A stretch of 13,599 bases of DNA, from positions 1 to 13,599 of the forward strand of contig JANXPS010000071.1 in the NCBI GenBank assembly GCA_025357175.1. The letters are read 5' to 3'. Shown here piece after piece: positions 5,573 through 13,512 of this stretch (its first letter is position 1; each line of letters starts with the position of its first letter). Under the pieces are notes generated by a model. That model saw only the letters and a list, made by a program, of their open reading frames with translations. It did not search any database and was not told the origin of the DNA. The DNA comes from Deltaproteobacteria bacterium. Lineage in GTDB: Bacteria; Desulfobacterota; Deferrimicrobia; Deferrimicrobiales; Deferrimicrobiaceae. The position numbers were made by a program, and so were the translations under genes.

Positions 5573-6382
5573 GTGCTGATCACCCGGCTTCTCGCCGCCG
5601 CCGTCCTGCTGCCGCTGCTCCTCGCAGTGACTCTTTACGAAAGCGGGTGGCCCTTCTTCGCATTCATCGGCGTCGTCGTGGTTCTTTGCGCCCACGAGTA
5701 TGCCCGCATGTTTTTCACCGGATTTCGGGACAGGGCCGCCTCCCTGACGCTGACCTTGTGCGCCTTCCTGGCGGGCTCGCTGCTGCCGCCCGTTGCATCG
5801 TTGCCGGCGCTGATGCTGGTCGTCGCGGCGGCGCTCTTCCACGTTTTTCCAGGCGAGGCGACGCCCGGGGACAAGGCCCGGGATGCGGCGATGCTCGCGC
5901 TCGGGGCCGTCTACATCGGCGGCTTCTCCTCCTGCCTGCCCCGCCTTCAGGCGTTGCCCGACGGCCGCCACTGGGTCCTGCTCGGCCTCGTGATCGTCGC
6001 CGGGAACGATACGGCCGCCTATTTCGCGGGGCGTGCGTTCGGCCGCCGCAAGTTGGCCCCCCACCTTTCCCCCAAGAAAACCGTCGAGGGGGCGATCGGG
6101 GGGATGACCGCCAGCCTCCTGTTCGGCACGGCATACGCCCATTTCTTCCTGCCCGCTGTCCCGCCCTGGTACGCCCTCGTCGTTTCGGGGCTGGCCGGCG
6201 CCGCCGGCATGGCGGGCGATCTGTTCGAGTCGCTGCTCAAGCGCGCCGCGGGCGTCAAGGACAGCGGCACCGTCATTCCCGGGCACGGCGGAATGTTCGA
6301 CCGCGCCGACAGCATCGTGCCCGTCGCGCCGCTCCTCTACCTGTTCGCGCTGCTGTTGCCCCTGGCGATCGGATGCCGATGA
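5573..6382 (+). CDS. cdsA: Phosphatidate cytidylyltransferase (CDP-diglyceride synthase)
   Basis: CdsA makes CDP-diacylglycerol from CTP and phosphatidic acid, the branch point of phospholipid synthesis, in the inner membrane. The 269-residue product is strongly hydrophobic with about seven or eight membrane segments. GNDTAAYFAGRAFGRRKL and SPKKTVEGAIGG form the middle cytoplasmic part. The family signature spans residues 220-247 (S-LLKR...KDSG...PGHGG-FDRAD), with the Lys-Asp and the two Asp residues expected for metal and substrate binding. GTG at 5573 is the first start after uppS, with a 2-base gap and no clear ribosome site, so coupling is likely. The stop overlaps the dxr start (ATGA at 6379-6382). 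Confidence 0.96.
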   Translation: MLITRLLAAAVLLPLLLAVTLYESGWPFFAFIGVVVVLCAHEYARMFFTGFRDRAASLTLTLCAFLAGSLLPPVASLPALMLVVAAALFHVFPGEATPGDKARDAAMLALGAVYIGGFSSCLPRLQALPDGRHWVLLGLVIVAGNDTAAYFAGRAFGRRKLAPHLSPKKTVEGAIGGMTASLLFGTAYAHFFLPAVPPWYALVVSGLAGAAGMAGDLFESLLKRAAGVKDSGTVIPGHGGMFDRADSIVPVAPLLYLFALLLPLAIGCR

Positions 6383-7557
6383 ACCGGAAACCCAGCGGCG
6401 TCGCGATCCTCGGCGCTACGGGGTCGATCGGCCTCAACGCGCTCGATGTCATCGGCCGTTTCCCGGACCGGTTCCGGGTGACGGCGCTCTGCGCCGGAAA
6501 AAACGTCCGGTCGCTGCTGGCGCTTGCCGAGAAGTTCCGTCCCTCCGTCCTTTGCCTGTGCGAACCGGTCGCGCCGTCCCGATTGAAGGGGCTCCCGTCC
6601 CGCACCCGGGTCGTCTTCGGAGAAGAGGGCATGCACGAGGCGGTCGCGGCGAAGGGGACCGACATCGTCCTGGCCGCGGCTTCCGGCGTTTCCTCGATTC
6701 GGCCGGTGATCGCGGCCGCGGGGGCCGGCAAGCGGATCGCGCTCGCCAACAAGGAGCTGCTCGTGATGGCGGGCAAGTTCCTGGTCGAGGCGTCGCGTCT
6801 CGGGGGGGGCGAGCTGCTGCCCGTCGACAGCGAACATTCGGCGATCTTCCAGGCCATCGAGGGCCATCGCCGGGAGGATATCAAGCGCATCCTGCTGACC
6901 GCTTCCGGCGGCCCGTTCCGCACCTGGACCGTGGCGCGCATGAGGACGGCCACGGTGGCCGACGCGCTGGGGCACCCCACCTGGCGGATGGGCGCCAAGA
7001 TCACGATCGACTCGGCCACGCTCATGAACAAGGGGCTCGAAATGATCGAGGCGGCCTGGCTGTTCGGCCTGCCGCCCTCGCGGATCGACGTCGTCGTCCA
7101 CCCGCAGTCCGTCGTCCACTCGATGGTCGAATACCGGGACGGCGGCGTCATCGCCCAACTGGGACCCGCCGACATGCGCATCCCGATCGGGTACGCGCTG
7201 TCGTGGCCCGGGCGACTGCCGCTCGACGGGCCGGGCATCGCGAATCACCTGCAGGGCGCGTGGACGTTCGGCAAGCCCGACATGCGCCGCTTTCCGGCGC
7301 TCGCGCTGGCGTACACCGCCGCCGAGGCCGGGGGGACGGCACCCGCCGTGCTCAACGCGGCCAACGAGATGGCGGTCGAGGCGTTTCTGGCCGGCCGCAT
7401 CCGTTTCACGGACATCGCCCGCATCGTGGCCCGCACGATCGAAACGACCCGGTGCGGCAGCCGGTCCGACACCCTTCAGGCCGTGCTCGACGCGGATGCG
7501 GCCGCGCGAGAGGAAACGGGATGCATCCTGTCCCGCATACGAATTCCGAGAGGATGA
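6379..7557 (+). CDS. dxr: 1-deoxy-D-xylulose-5-phosphate reductoisomerase
   Basis: Dxr (IspC) converts DXP to MEP with NADPH, the committed step of the MEP isoprenoid pathway, and is the fosmidomycin target. GATGSIG at residues 12-18 is the NADPH-binding glycine loop. ANKELLVMAG, LPVDSEHSAIFQ with metal ligands Asp150 and Glu152 (the same numbers as E. coli), LTASGGPF, HPTWRMGAKITIDSATLMNK, Glu221 in NKGLEMIEA, and HPQSVVHSMVEY follow. ATG at 6379 is chosen: it makes the ATGA overlap with cdsA and has a weak GGA 5 bases upstream. ATG at 6373 would add two residues. The product is 392 residues, against 398 in E. coli. It supplies precursors for UppS, encoded two genes upstream. Confidence 0.96.
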   Translation: MNRKPSGVAILGATGSIGLNALDVIGRFPDRFRVTALCAGKNVRSLLALAEKFRPSVLCLCEPVAPSRLKGLPSRTRVVFGEEGMHEAVAAKGTDIVLAAASGVSSIRPVIAAAGAGKRIALANKELLVMAGKFLVEASRLGGGELLPVDSEHSAIFQAIEGHRREDIKRILLTASGGPFRTWTVARMRTATVADALGHPTWRMGAKITIDSATLMNKGLEMIEAAWLFGLPPSRIDVVVHPQSVVHSMVEYRDGGVIAQLGPADMRIPIGYALSWPGRLPLDGPGIANHLQGAWTFGKPDMRRFPALALAYTAAEAGGTAPAVLNAANEMAVEAFLAGRIRFTDIARIVARTIETTRCGSRSDTLQAVLDADAAAREETGCILSRIRIPRG

Positions 7558-7564
7558 CGACATC

Positions 7565-9001
7565 GTGACGAGCTTTCTCAGCATCGCTTTTCCACCCGGC
7601 CTCACCTACGGACTGTCGTTCCTGGTCGCCCTGGGCATCCTCATCTTCGTCCACGAGTTCGGCCACTTCATCGTCGCCCGCAAGCTGGGCATCGGCGTGA
7701 CGAAATTCTCTTTCGGCTTCGGGCCGAAGCTCTTCGGGTTCACGCGCGGGGAAACGGAATATCTCGTCTCCGCCATCCCGTTCGGCGGCTACGTCAAGAT
7801 GATCGGCGAGGGCGACGGCGACGAGGTGTCCCCGGAAGATCTCGCCCGATCGTTCCACCACAAGCCGGTCTGGGTCCGGATGGCCGTCGTCGTGGCGGGA
7901 CCGGCCGGAAACCTCATCTTCGCGGTAGCCGCCTTCTGGCTCTTTTTCGTCCTCGGCGCCCCGATGCTGACCGCCAGGATCGCGGCCGATCCGGGCGGGC
8001 CGGCGGAAAAGGCCGGGCTGATGGCCGGCGATCTCGTCGTCGCGGTCGATAACGCCGCCGTCGCCGATTTCGACGAACTCGACTCGGCGATCCGGAAGGC
8101 AGGCTTGGGCGGCCGGGTCGTGCTGACGGTCGAGCGCGGCGGAGCCCGGAGAGATTTCCCCGTCGCGACGGTTTCCGAGGAATCCAGAAACGCTTTCGGC
8201 GAGAAGGTCCAGGGAGTCGGGATCGGTATCTCCCCCGTTTCCCTGCCGCGAATCGGTGACGTGCTCGCCGGTTCGCCCGCGGCCCGCGCCGGCCTCAAGA
8301 AAAACGACCTCGTGGTGCGGATCGACAACACGCTTATCTCGAGCTGGGCCGACCTGTCGGCGAAGATCCGCACGGGAAGCCCCGACAGGCCGTTGAAATT
8401 CGCGGTCCTCCGCGGCGGGTCCGAATTGATGATCGACATCACTCCGCGGGTCGAAGAGGGCGCCGTCGCAAATGGCGCCAAAAAGCCGGAACCGAAAGTC
8501 GGCATCGTCGGGAGCCCCGATACGGTCGTCCGCAAGGCCGGGTTCCTGTCTGCCGTTGCCCTTGCATTCCGGCGGGTGTGGGAACTGATCGTGCTCACGG
8601 TGATGGTGGTCGTCAAGCTGCTGACTCGCACGGTCCCGGCCAAGACGCTCGGCGGCCCCATCCTCATCGCCCAGATGGCGGGCGACCAGGCGCGGCTCGG
8701 GCTCGGGCAGTTCGCCAATTTCCTGGGATTGCTGAGCGTCAACCTCGGAATCCTCAACCTGCTCCCGGTTCCCGTGCTCGACGGGGGCCACCTGCTGTTC
8801 TTCTCGATCGAGGGGATCCTCGGGCGCCCCCTGTCCGAAAAGACGCGCGGGATCGCCCAGCAGATCGGGCTGGCGCTCCTGCTGATGCTGATGGTGCTCG
8901 TGTTCTACAACGACCTGGCGCGGCTCGACGTGTTCACCTGGATCTGGCGACTCCTGTTGCAGATCTGGCATTTCCTCCTGCATCTCGTCCATGCCGGCTG
9001 A
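7565..9001 (+). CDS. rseP: RIP metalloprotease RseP (site-2 protease)
   Basis: This is an inner-membrane zinc protease that cuts membrane-embedded anti-sigma factors and signal peptides. HEFGH (30-34) lies in the first membrane segment and provides the zinc His pair and catalytic Glu. VKMIGEG and VAGPAGN (about 110-116) are family motifs. Two PDZ domains lie between about residues 130 and 305, each with an SPAA/GGPA-AGL-like binding loop. NLLPVPVLDGGHL carries the third zinc ligand, Asp406. GTG at 7565 is chosen: GAGAGGA is 10 bases upstream and the preceding in-frame residues are charged and not family-like. The protein has 478 residues, somewhat longer than E. coli's 450, with an extra Trp/Leu-rich tail. 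It starts 7 bases after dxr and overlaps tsaB by 11. Confidence 0.95.
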   Translation: MTSFLSIAFPPGLTYGLSFLVALGILIFVHEFGHFIVARKLGIGVTKFSFGFGPKLFGFTRGETEYLVSAIPFGGYVKMIGEGDGDEVSPEDLARSFHHKPVWVRMAVVVAGPAGNLIFAVAAFWLFFVLGAPMLTARIAADPGGPAEKAGLMAGDLVVAVDNAAVADFDELDSAIRKAGLGGRVVLTVERGGARRDFPVATVSEESRNAFGEKVQGVGIGISPVSLPRIGDVLAGSPAARAGLKKNDLVVRIDNTLISSWADLSAKIRTGSPDRPLKFAVLRGGSELMIDITPRVEEGAVANGAKKPEPKVGIVGSPDTVVRKAGFLSAVALAFRRVWELIVLTVMVVVKLLTRTVPAKTLGGPILIAQMAGDQARLGLGQFANFLGLLSVNLGILNLLPVPVLDGGHLLFFSIEGILGRPLSEKTRGIAQQIGLALLLMLMVLVFYNDLARLDVFTWIWRLLLQIWHFLLHLVHAG

Positions 9002-9722
9002 CCCCGCGCTGCTGCTGCTCGCGATCGAGTCGGCGACGCCGCGCGGCAGCGTCGCCCTCGTCCGGGGCGACGGCACGGCGGCCGAGCGGCTCCTCGACGG
9101 CGGAAGCCGAATGTCCGAGTCGTTTCTTGGGGCTGTCGACGGGTTGCTCCGTGCGCCCGATTCGGGCGGCGGGTCGGTGACGCACGTGGCCGTGTCCGCC
9201 GGTCCGGGGTCGTTCACGGGCTTGCGGGTGGGGATGGCCGCCGCCAAGGGATTCTGCTTCGGCTGGGGTGTCCCGCTGCTCCCCGTCTCGACCCTCGAGG
9301 CGCTGGCATGGCGGTTCCGGCGGGATGGGGTCACGATCTGCCCGATCCAGGACGCCCGCAAGGGGGAGCTCTACTCGGCGACGTTCCGCTTCGAAGGGGA
9401 CGCGCGGGTCCGCATCTCGCCCGATTGCGCGATCGCGCCCGGCGACCTTGCCGACGCGTTGTCCGAGGGGCCGATCCTGTTCTGCGGCGACGGCGTCGCC
9501 CCGTTTCGCGAATTTTTGTCCGGGCGCCTCGGCGACCGGGCGCTCTTCCCGCCGGTGGGCGACGAACTGCCGTCGGCCTCCGCCGTCGGCGGCCTCGCGC
9601 TCGAACTGCTGCGGGCCGGCGTCCCGCTCCCCGACCCGGCCACCGTCGTTCCCGCATACGCCAGGGTGCCCGAAGCCGAATTTCGCCGGGCTTTGACAAT
9701 CCCCCTTCCTTTGTTAGACTGA
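8991..9722 (+). CDS. tsaB: tRNA t6A modification protein TsaB
   Basis: TsaB is the non-catalytic ASKHA-fold partner of TsaD and TsaE in making threonylcarbamoyladenosine at position 37 of ANN-reading tRNAs. LLLAIESATPRGSVALV at the N-terminus is the phosphate-loop strand pair. SAGPGSFTGLRVG (69-81) and AAAKGFCFGWGVPLLPVSTLEALA follow, then ICPIQDARKGELYSA. At 243 residues it is of usual length. TsaD-specific metal-binding histidines are absent, which favours TsaB. ATG at 8991 overlaps the end of rseP by 11 bases, pointing to the same transcript. Its last codons contain the promoter of the next gene. TsaD, TsaC and TsaE are not in this window. Confidence 0.93.
   Translation: MPADPALLLLAIESATPRGSVALVRGDGTAAERLLDGGSRMSESFLGAVDGLLRAPDSGGGSVTHVAVSAGPGSFTGLRVGMAAAKGFCFGWGVPLLPVSTLEALAWRFRRDGVTICPIQDARKGELYSATFRFEGDARVRISPDCAIAPGDLADALSEGPILFCGDGVAPFREFLSGRLGDRALFPPVGDELPSASAVGGLALELLRAGVPLPDPATVVPAYARVPEAEFRRALTIPLPLLD
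9693..9720 (+). promoter_or_regulatory. Sigma-70 promoter candidate for the DUF465 gene, inside tsaB
   Basis: TTGACA at 9693-9698 is a perfect -35. TAGACT at 9715-9720 is a fair -10 after a 16-base spacer. Transcription would start near 9727, leaving a leader of about 24 bases. The site lies in the last ten codons of tsaB, in a locally T-richer stretch, and suggests the small gene downstream is expressed separately from the lipid operon. Confidence 0.6.
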
Positions 9723-9750
9723 AAGACACTATTGCAACACGGAGGTGACG

Positions 9751-9966
9751 ATGGACCAGGCCACTATGGACGCCAAGCTGGCAGCACTGATTGTGGACAA
9801 TCCCGAGGTCCGGGAACTGGTCGAGGAGCACCGTGTCCTCGACTCGACTCTCAGGGATCTCGACAAGAAGGTCTACCTGCTTCCGGATGAAGAAGTCGAG
9901 CGCAAGCGCCTTCAAAAACTGAAACTGGCCAAGAAGGACAAGATCGCCGAAATTTTAAGCGCTTAA
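9751..9966 (+). CDS. DUF465 / YdcH-like small helical protein
   Basis: This is a 71-residue, highly charged, all-helical protein. It has the pattern of the DUF465 (YdcH/SlyX-like) family: NPEVRELVEEHRVLDSTLRDL, a short hinge, then LPDEEVERKRLQKLKLAKKDK. The heptad-like spacing suggests a two-helix coiled-coil hairpin. Biochemical function in the family is not established. ATG at 9751 is chosen, with GGAGG 5 bases upstream. GTG at 9745 overlaps that ribosome site and is unlikely. It has its own promoter candidate and is followed by a probable terminator, so it may be a single-gene transcript between the lipid and ilv blocks. Confidence 0.85.
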   Translation: MDQATMDAKLAALIVDNPEVRELVEEHRVLDSTLRDLDKKVYLLPDEEVERKRLQKLKLAKKDKIAEILSA

Positions 9967-10031
9967 GAACCGCTAGCCGCCCCAGCCGCATCGCACGCGC
10001 GATCGCTTCGCGGGGTCTCCCGATCAGGGGG

Positions 10032-10050
10032 GCCCTGCGGGGGCGTTTTT
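10032..10050 (+). terminator. Probable intrinsic terminator after the DUF465 gene
   Basis: GCCC (10032-10035) pairs with GGGC (10041-10044) over a 5-base loop, followed by G and a T5 run at 10046-10050. The local stem is short. CGCCCC at 9978-9983 could instead pair with GGGGCG at 10040-10045 to form a larger structure enclosing an ATCGC/GCGAT hairpin (9990-10003). The T-run after a G-rich arm in a non-coding gap supports termination. Confidence 0.5.
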
Positions 10051-10079
10051 GTATTCACTGCAAGCCGGGGGAATAAACC

Positions 10080-11732
10080 ATGCGAAGTGACCGGACCAAA
10101 AAGGGATTGGAGAGGATGCCCGCGCGGGCGCTCTATTGCGCGGCCGGCGTCCCTCAGGAAGCCATGGGCAAGCCGTTCATCGGGATCGCGACGTCGTTCA
10201 CCGATCTCGTCCCCGGCCACACCGGCATGCGGGCGCTCGAGCGGGTCCTCGAAAACGGCGTTCACGCCGGAGGCGGCTACCCGTTCCTGTTCGGCGTTCC
10301 GGCGCTTTGCGACGGGATCGCGATGGGTCACTCCGGAATGCACTATTCGTTGCCGTTGCGCGAACTGGTCGCCGACATGGTCGAATCGGTCGCCGAGGCG
10401 CATGCGCTCGACGGCCTCGTGCTGCTCACCAACTGCGACAAGATCACCCCCGGCATGCTGATGGCCGCGGCGAGGCTCGATATCCCGTGCATCGTGCTCA
10501 CCGCCGGGCCCATGCAGGGCGGCCGCCTGGGTTCGCGCCGCCTGTCGCTTATCAATGACACCTTCGAGGCGGTCGGCCGATACCAGCGAGGGGAAATCAA
10601 GGAAGCCGAGCTGCGGCACCTCGAGGCCGAGGCGTGCCCCGGCGAGGGCGCCTGCCAAGGCCTTTACACCGCCAACACCATGGCGTGCCTCACCGAGACG
10701 ATGGGCATGTCGCTACCCGGCTGCGCCACCGCGATCGCGGGGCTTTCCAAGAAGCGGCACATCGGCTACGCAACCGGCGAGCGGATCGTCGAACTGGTCC
10801 GCAAGAACGTCACCGCGCGCAAGATCATGACGAAGGCGGCGTTCGAAAACGCCATCCGCGTCGACGTCGCGCTCGGCGGCTCCTCCAACACCGTGCTCCA
10901 CCTGCTGGCGATTGCCCGCGAGGCGGGGATCGACCTGCCGCTTTCCGAGTTCGACCGGATCGCCCGCGAGACGCCGCAGCTCACGACGGTGACGCCGGTC
11001 GGGCCCGACCTGATGGAAGACGTCGAATATTGCGGGGGCATTCCGGCGATCCTCAACCGGCTGCAGCCGCTGCTCAAGAAAAACCCGACGGTGTCGGGAT
11101 ACGACATCAAGGAAATCGCGAAGAAGGGCAGGCCGATCGGCGACGACATCATCCGCCGCGCCGACAAGCCGGTACGGCCCGAGGGCGGGCTCGCCGTGCT
11201 GACGGGCAACCTCGCGCCGAAAGGCGCGGTCGTCAAGCATTCCGCGGTCGACCCGTCGATGTTCGAGTTCAAGGGCAAGGCCAAGGTGTTCGACGCCGAG
11301 GCCGACGCGATGGCCGCCATCATGGCGGGCAAGATCAAGCCGGGCACGGTCGTCGTCATCCGCTACGAGGGGCCCAAGGGCGGCCCCGGCATGCGCGAGA
11401 TGCTGTCGCCTACTTCCGCGATCATGGGAATGGGGCTGGGCACCAGCGTCGCGCTCGTCACCGACGGGCGCTTCTCGGGCGGCACTCGCGGACCGTGCAT
11501 CGGCCACGTCTCGCCCGAGGCGATGGAGGGCGGTCCGATCGCTCTGGTCAGGGACGGCGACACGATCATCCTCGACATCCCGAAACGCAAGCTGACGCTC
11601 GACGTGCCCGCGGCCGAATTGGCGAAGCGGAAAAAGGCCTGGAAGGCGCCGGCTCCCAAGATAACGAAGGGCTACCTGGCCCGGTACGCCAAGCTCGTCT
11701 GTTCCGCCGACGAGGGCGCCGTCGTACGATAG
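10080..11732 (+). CDS. ilvD: Dihydroxy-acid dehydratase (IlvD/Edd family)
   Basis: IlvD dehydrates 2,3-dihydroxy-isovalerate and -methylvalerate to the 2-keto acids of valine and isoleucine synthesis, using an Fe-S cluster and Mg. The 550-residue product has SFTDLVPGH, CDGIAMGH, NCDKITPGMLMAA with Cys119, EACPGEGACQG with Cys192, and TDGRFSGGTRG near the C-terminus. Cys119 and Cys192 are 73 apart, as in the E. coli enzyme. The N-terminal position lacks the extra Cys of the [2Fe-2S] type, suggesting a [4Fe-4S], oxygen-sensitive enzyme. Some sites differ from the common form: ATSFT for NSFT, GPMQGGR, and LPGCAT for LPGNGT. A related sugar-acid dehydratase is possible, but adjacency to ilvBN favours IlvD. 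ATG at 10080 follows a GGGGGAA ribosome site. No strong promoter was seen upstream. Confidence 0.88.
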   Translation: MRSDRTKKGLERMPARALYCAAGVPQEAMGKPFIGIATSFTDLVPGHTGMRALERVLENGVHAGGGYPFLFGVPALCDGIAMGHSGMHYSLPLRELVADMVESVAEAHALDGLVLLTNCDKITPGMLMAAARLDIPCIVLTAGPMQGGRLGSRRLSLINDTFEAVGRYQRGEIKEAELRHLEAEACPGEGACQGLYTANTMACLTETMGMSLPGCATAIAGLSKKRHIGYATGERIVELVRKNVTARKIMTKAAFENAIRVDVALGGSSNTVLHLLAIAREAGIDLPLSEFDRIARETPQLTTVTPVGPDLMEDVEYCGGIPAILNRLQPLLKKNPTVSGYDIKEIAKKGRPIGDDIIRRADKPVRPEGGLAVLTGNLAPKGAVVKHSAVDPSMFEFKGKAKVFDAEADAMAAIMAGKIKPGTVVVIRYEGPKGGPGMREMLSPTSAIMGMGLGTSVALVTDGRFSGGTRGPCIGHVSPEAMEGGPIALVRDGDTIILDIPKRKLTLDVPAAELAKRKKAWKAPAPKITKGYLARYAKLVCSADEGAVVR

Positions 11733-11758
11733 CCCGCATCTCATCTCGAGGTGCGGGC
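11732..11758 (+). other. 11-bp stem-loop in the ilvD-ilvB gap
   Basis: GCCCGCATCTC (11732-11742) pairs with GAGGTGCGGGC (11748-11758), with one T-G wobble, around a 5-base loop. It begins at the last base of the ilvD stop. The following bases (GTACGCTTATTC) are not a clear T-run, so full termination is doubtful. It may protect or end ilvD mRNA, or modulate read-through into ilvB. Confidence 0.55.
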
Positions 11759-11808
11759 GTACGCTTATTCCCGAACCGATCGATTGGCAATGATTAAGGG
11801 GGGACGCC

Positions 11809-13503
11809 GTGAAAATGTCCGGTGCTGAAATATTCGTCAAGGGGCTCGCCGATCTCGGGGTCGACGTGATCTTCGGCTATCCCGGTGGCTCCGTCATCAA
11901 CATCTACGACGAGCTGTTCAAGAACACCAAGGTCCGCCACCTGCTGCCCCGCCACGAGCAGGGGGCCGTCCACATGGCCGACGGATACGCCCGCGCTTCG
12001 GGCAAGGTCGGCGTCTGCCTCGTCACCTCGGGGCCCGGAGCGACCAACACCGTCACCGGTCTTGCCACCGCCTACATGGATTCGATCCCGCTGGTCGTCT
12101 TCTCCGGACAGGTGCCCACGGCGCTCATCGGCAACGACGCCTTCCAAGAGGCCGACATCGTCGGCATCACGCGGCCGTGCACCAAGCACAACTACCTGGT
12201 CAAAGACACGAAAGAGCTCGCGCGCGTGATGAAGGAGGCGTTCTACATCGCCTCGACCGGCCGGCCGGGCCCGGTGCTCGTCGACATGCCCAAGGACGTC
12301 CTCATGAAGAGCGCCGAATACCTCATGCCCAAAGTGGTCAAGTTGCGCGGCTACAACCCGAACTACGAGGGACACCCCAAGCAGGTCGACAGCGCGATGA
12401 GGATGCTCCAGGAAAAGACGAAGCCCGTGCTATATGTGGGCGGCGGCGTCATCCTGTCCAACGCGGCGGCCGAGCTAACCGAGTTCGCGAGGATCGCCGG
12501 CATCCCCGTAACCACGACGCTGATGGGCATGGGCGCGTTTCCGGGCACCGACCCGCTCTGCATGGGGATGCTCGGCATGCACGGAACCTATGCGGCCAAC
12601 ATGGCGATCTCCCACTGCGACCTGATACTGGCCGTGGGCGCCCGCTTCGACGACCGCGTCACCGGCAAGGTCGACGAGTTCGCCCCCCACGCCAAGATCG
12701 TCCACATCGACATCGACCCGACCTCGATCCAGAAGAACATCCGCGTCGACATCCCCATCGTCGGCGACGTGAAGGACGTTCTCAAGCAGATGATCAAGTC
12801 GGCGAAGGCGACGAAGGATTTCGCCGGATACAAGAAGAAGATCGCCCCGTGGCGCGACGAGATCGCCGACTGGGAGGCGACGCACCCCATGGCCTACAAG
12901 CAGGGCAAGGGGAAGATCAATCCCAAATTCGTCGTCGAGAAGATCTACGAGCTGACCAAGGGAAACGCGATCATCTGCACCGAGGTAGGACAGCACCAAA
13001 TGTTCGCAGCGCAGTTCTACAAATACGACAAGCCGCGCACCTTCCTGTCGTCGGGCGGCCTCGGCACGATGGGCTTCGGGCTTCCGGCCGCCATCGGGGC
13101 GCAGGTGGCGTTTCCCGATGCGCTGGTCATCGACATCGCCGGCGACGGCAGCATCCAGATGAACATCCAGGAACTGGCGACCGCCATGCACTACCGGCTG
13201 CCGGTCAAGGTGGTCATCCTCAATAACGGCGTGCTGGGCATGGTCCGCCAGTGGCAGGAACTCTTCTTCGACGGGAAATATTCCCAGACCTGCCTTCCGC
13301 AGATCCCCGATTTCGTGAAGCTCGCCGAGGCGTACGGCGCGGCCGGCTTCCGGGCGACGAAGGCCGAAGACGTAGAAGGCGTGCTCAAGAAGGGATTCTC
13401 GACGCCGGGCCCGGTGTTCATCGACATCCAGACCGATCCCAACGAACTGGTCTACCCGATGGTGCCGGCGGGCGCGCCGCTCACCAAGATGCTGCTGGTC
13501 TAG
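11809..13503 (+). CDS. ilvB: Acetolactate synthase, large (catalytic) subunit
   Basis: This ThDP enzyme condenses pyruvate with pyruvate or 2-ketobutyrate to acetolactate or acetohydroxybutyrate, the first common step of branched-chain amino-acid synthesis. The 564 residues show three domains. The N-terminal domain has GYPGGSVINIYD, catalytic Glu50 in HEQGAVHMADGYARASG, and TSGPGATNTVTGLATAY. The central FAD-type domain has MGMGAFPG. The C-terminal domain has the ThDP motif GDG at 445-447, running to NN at 472-473, with GMVRQWQELFF after it. GTG at 11809 follows AAGGGGGGA. ATG at 11815 is an alternative two residues in. It lies 76 bases after ilvD and 9 bases before ilvN, whose product is the regulatory subunit, so this is an anabolic AHAS and not a catabolic ALS. 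Confidence 0.96.
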   Translation: MKMSGAEIFVKGLADLGVDVIFGYPGGSVINIYDELFKNTKVRHLLPRHEQGAVHMADGYARASGKVGVCLVTSGPGATNTVTGLATAYMDSIPLVVFSGQVPTALIGNDAFQEADIVGITRPCTKHNYLVKDTKELARVMKEAFYIASTGRPGPVLVDMPKDVLMKSAEYLMPKVVKLRGYNPNYEGHPKQVDSAMRMLQEKTKPVLYVGGGVILSNAAAELTEFARIAGIPVTTTLMGMGAFPGTDPLCMGMLGMHGTYAANMAISHCDLILAVGARFDDRVTGKVDEFAPHAKIVHIDIDPTSIQKNIRVDIPIVGDVKDVLKQMIKSAKATKDFAGYKKKIAPWRDEIADWEATHPMAYKQGKGKINPKFVVEKIYELTKGNAIICTEVGQHQMFAAQFYKYDKPRTFLSSGGLGTMGFGLPAAIGAQVAFPDALVIDIAGDGSIQMNIQELATAMHYRLPVKVVILNNGVLGMVRQWQELFFDGKYSQTCLPQIPDFVKLAEAYGAAGFRATKAEDVEGVLKKGFSTPGPVFIDIQTDPNELVYPMVPAGAPLTKMLLV

Positions 13504-13512
13504 GAGGCGAAG

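Noticed and set aside
5647..7557. A continuous 636-codon frame that could look like a fusion ending in Dxr
   Set aside because: The first ~240 codons are an out-of-frame reading of cdsA (Arg-rich, no domain). Dxr homology starts only at the ATG near 6373/6379.
7496..7564. A 23-codon N-terminal extension of RseP starting inside dxr
   Set aside because: The extension is charged, unlike the family, and overlaps dxr by 62 bases. GTG at 7565 has a good ribosome site and begins at the first membrane segment.
9967..10079. Attenuator or leader peptide for ilvD
   Set aside because: No short reading frame rich in Val, Leu or Ile codons and no alternative anti-terminator stem is evident. The T-run structure fits better as the terminator of the preceding gene.
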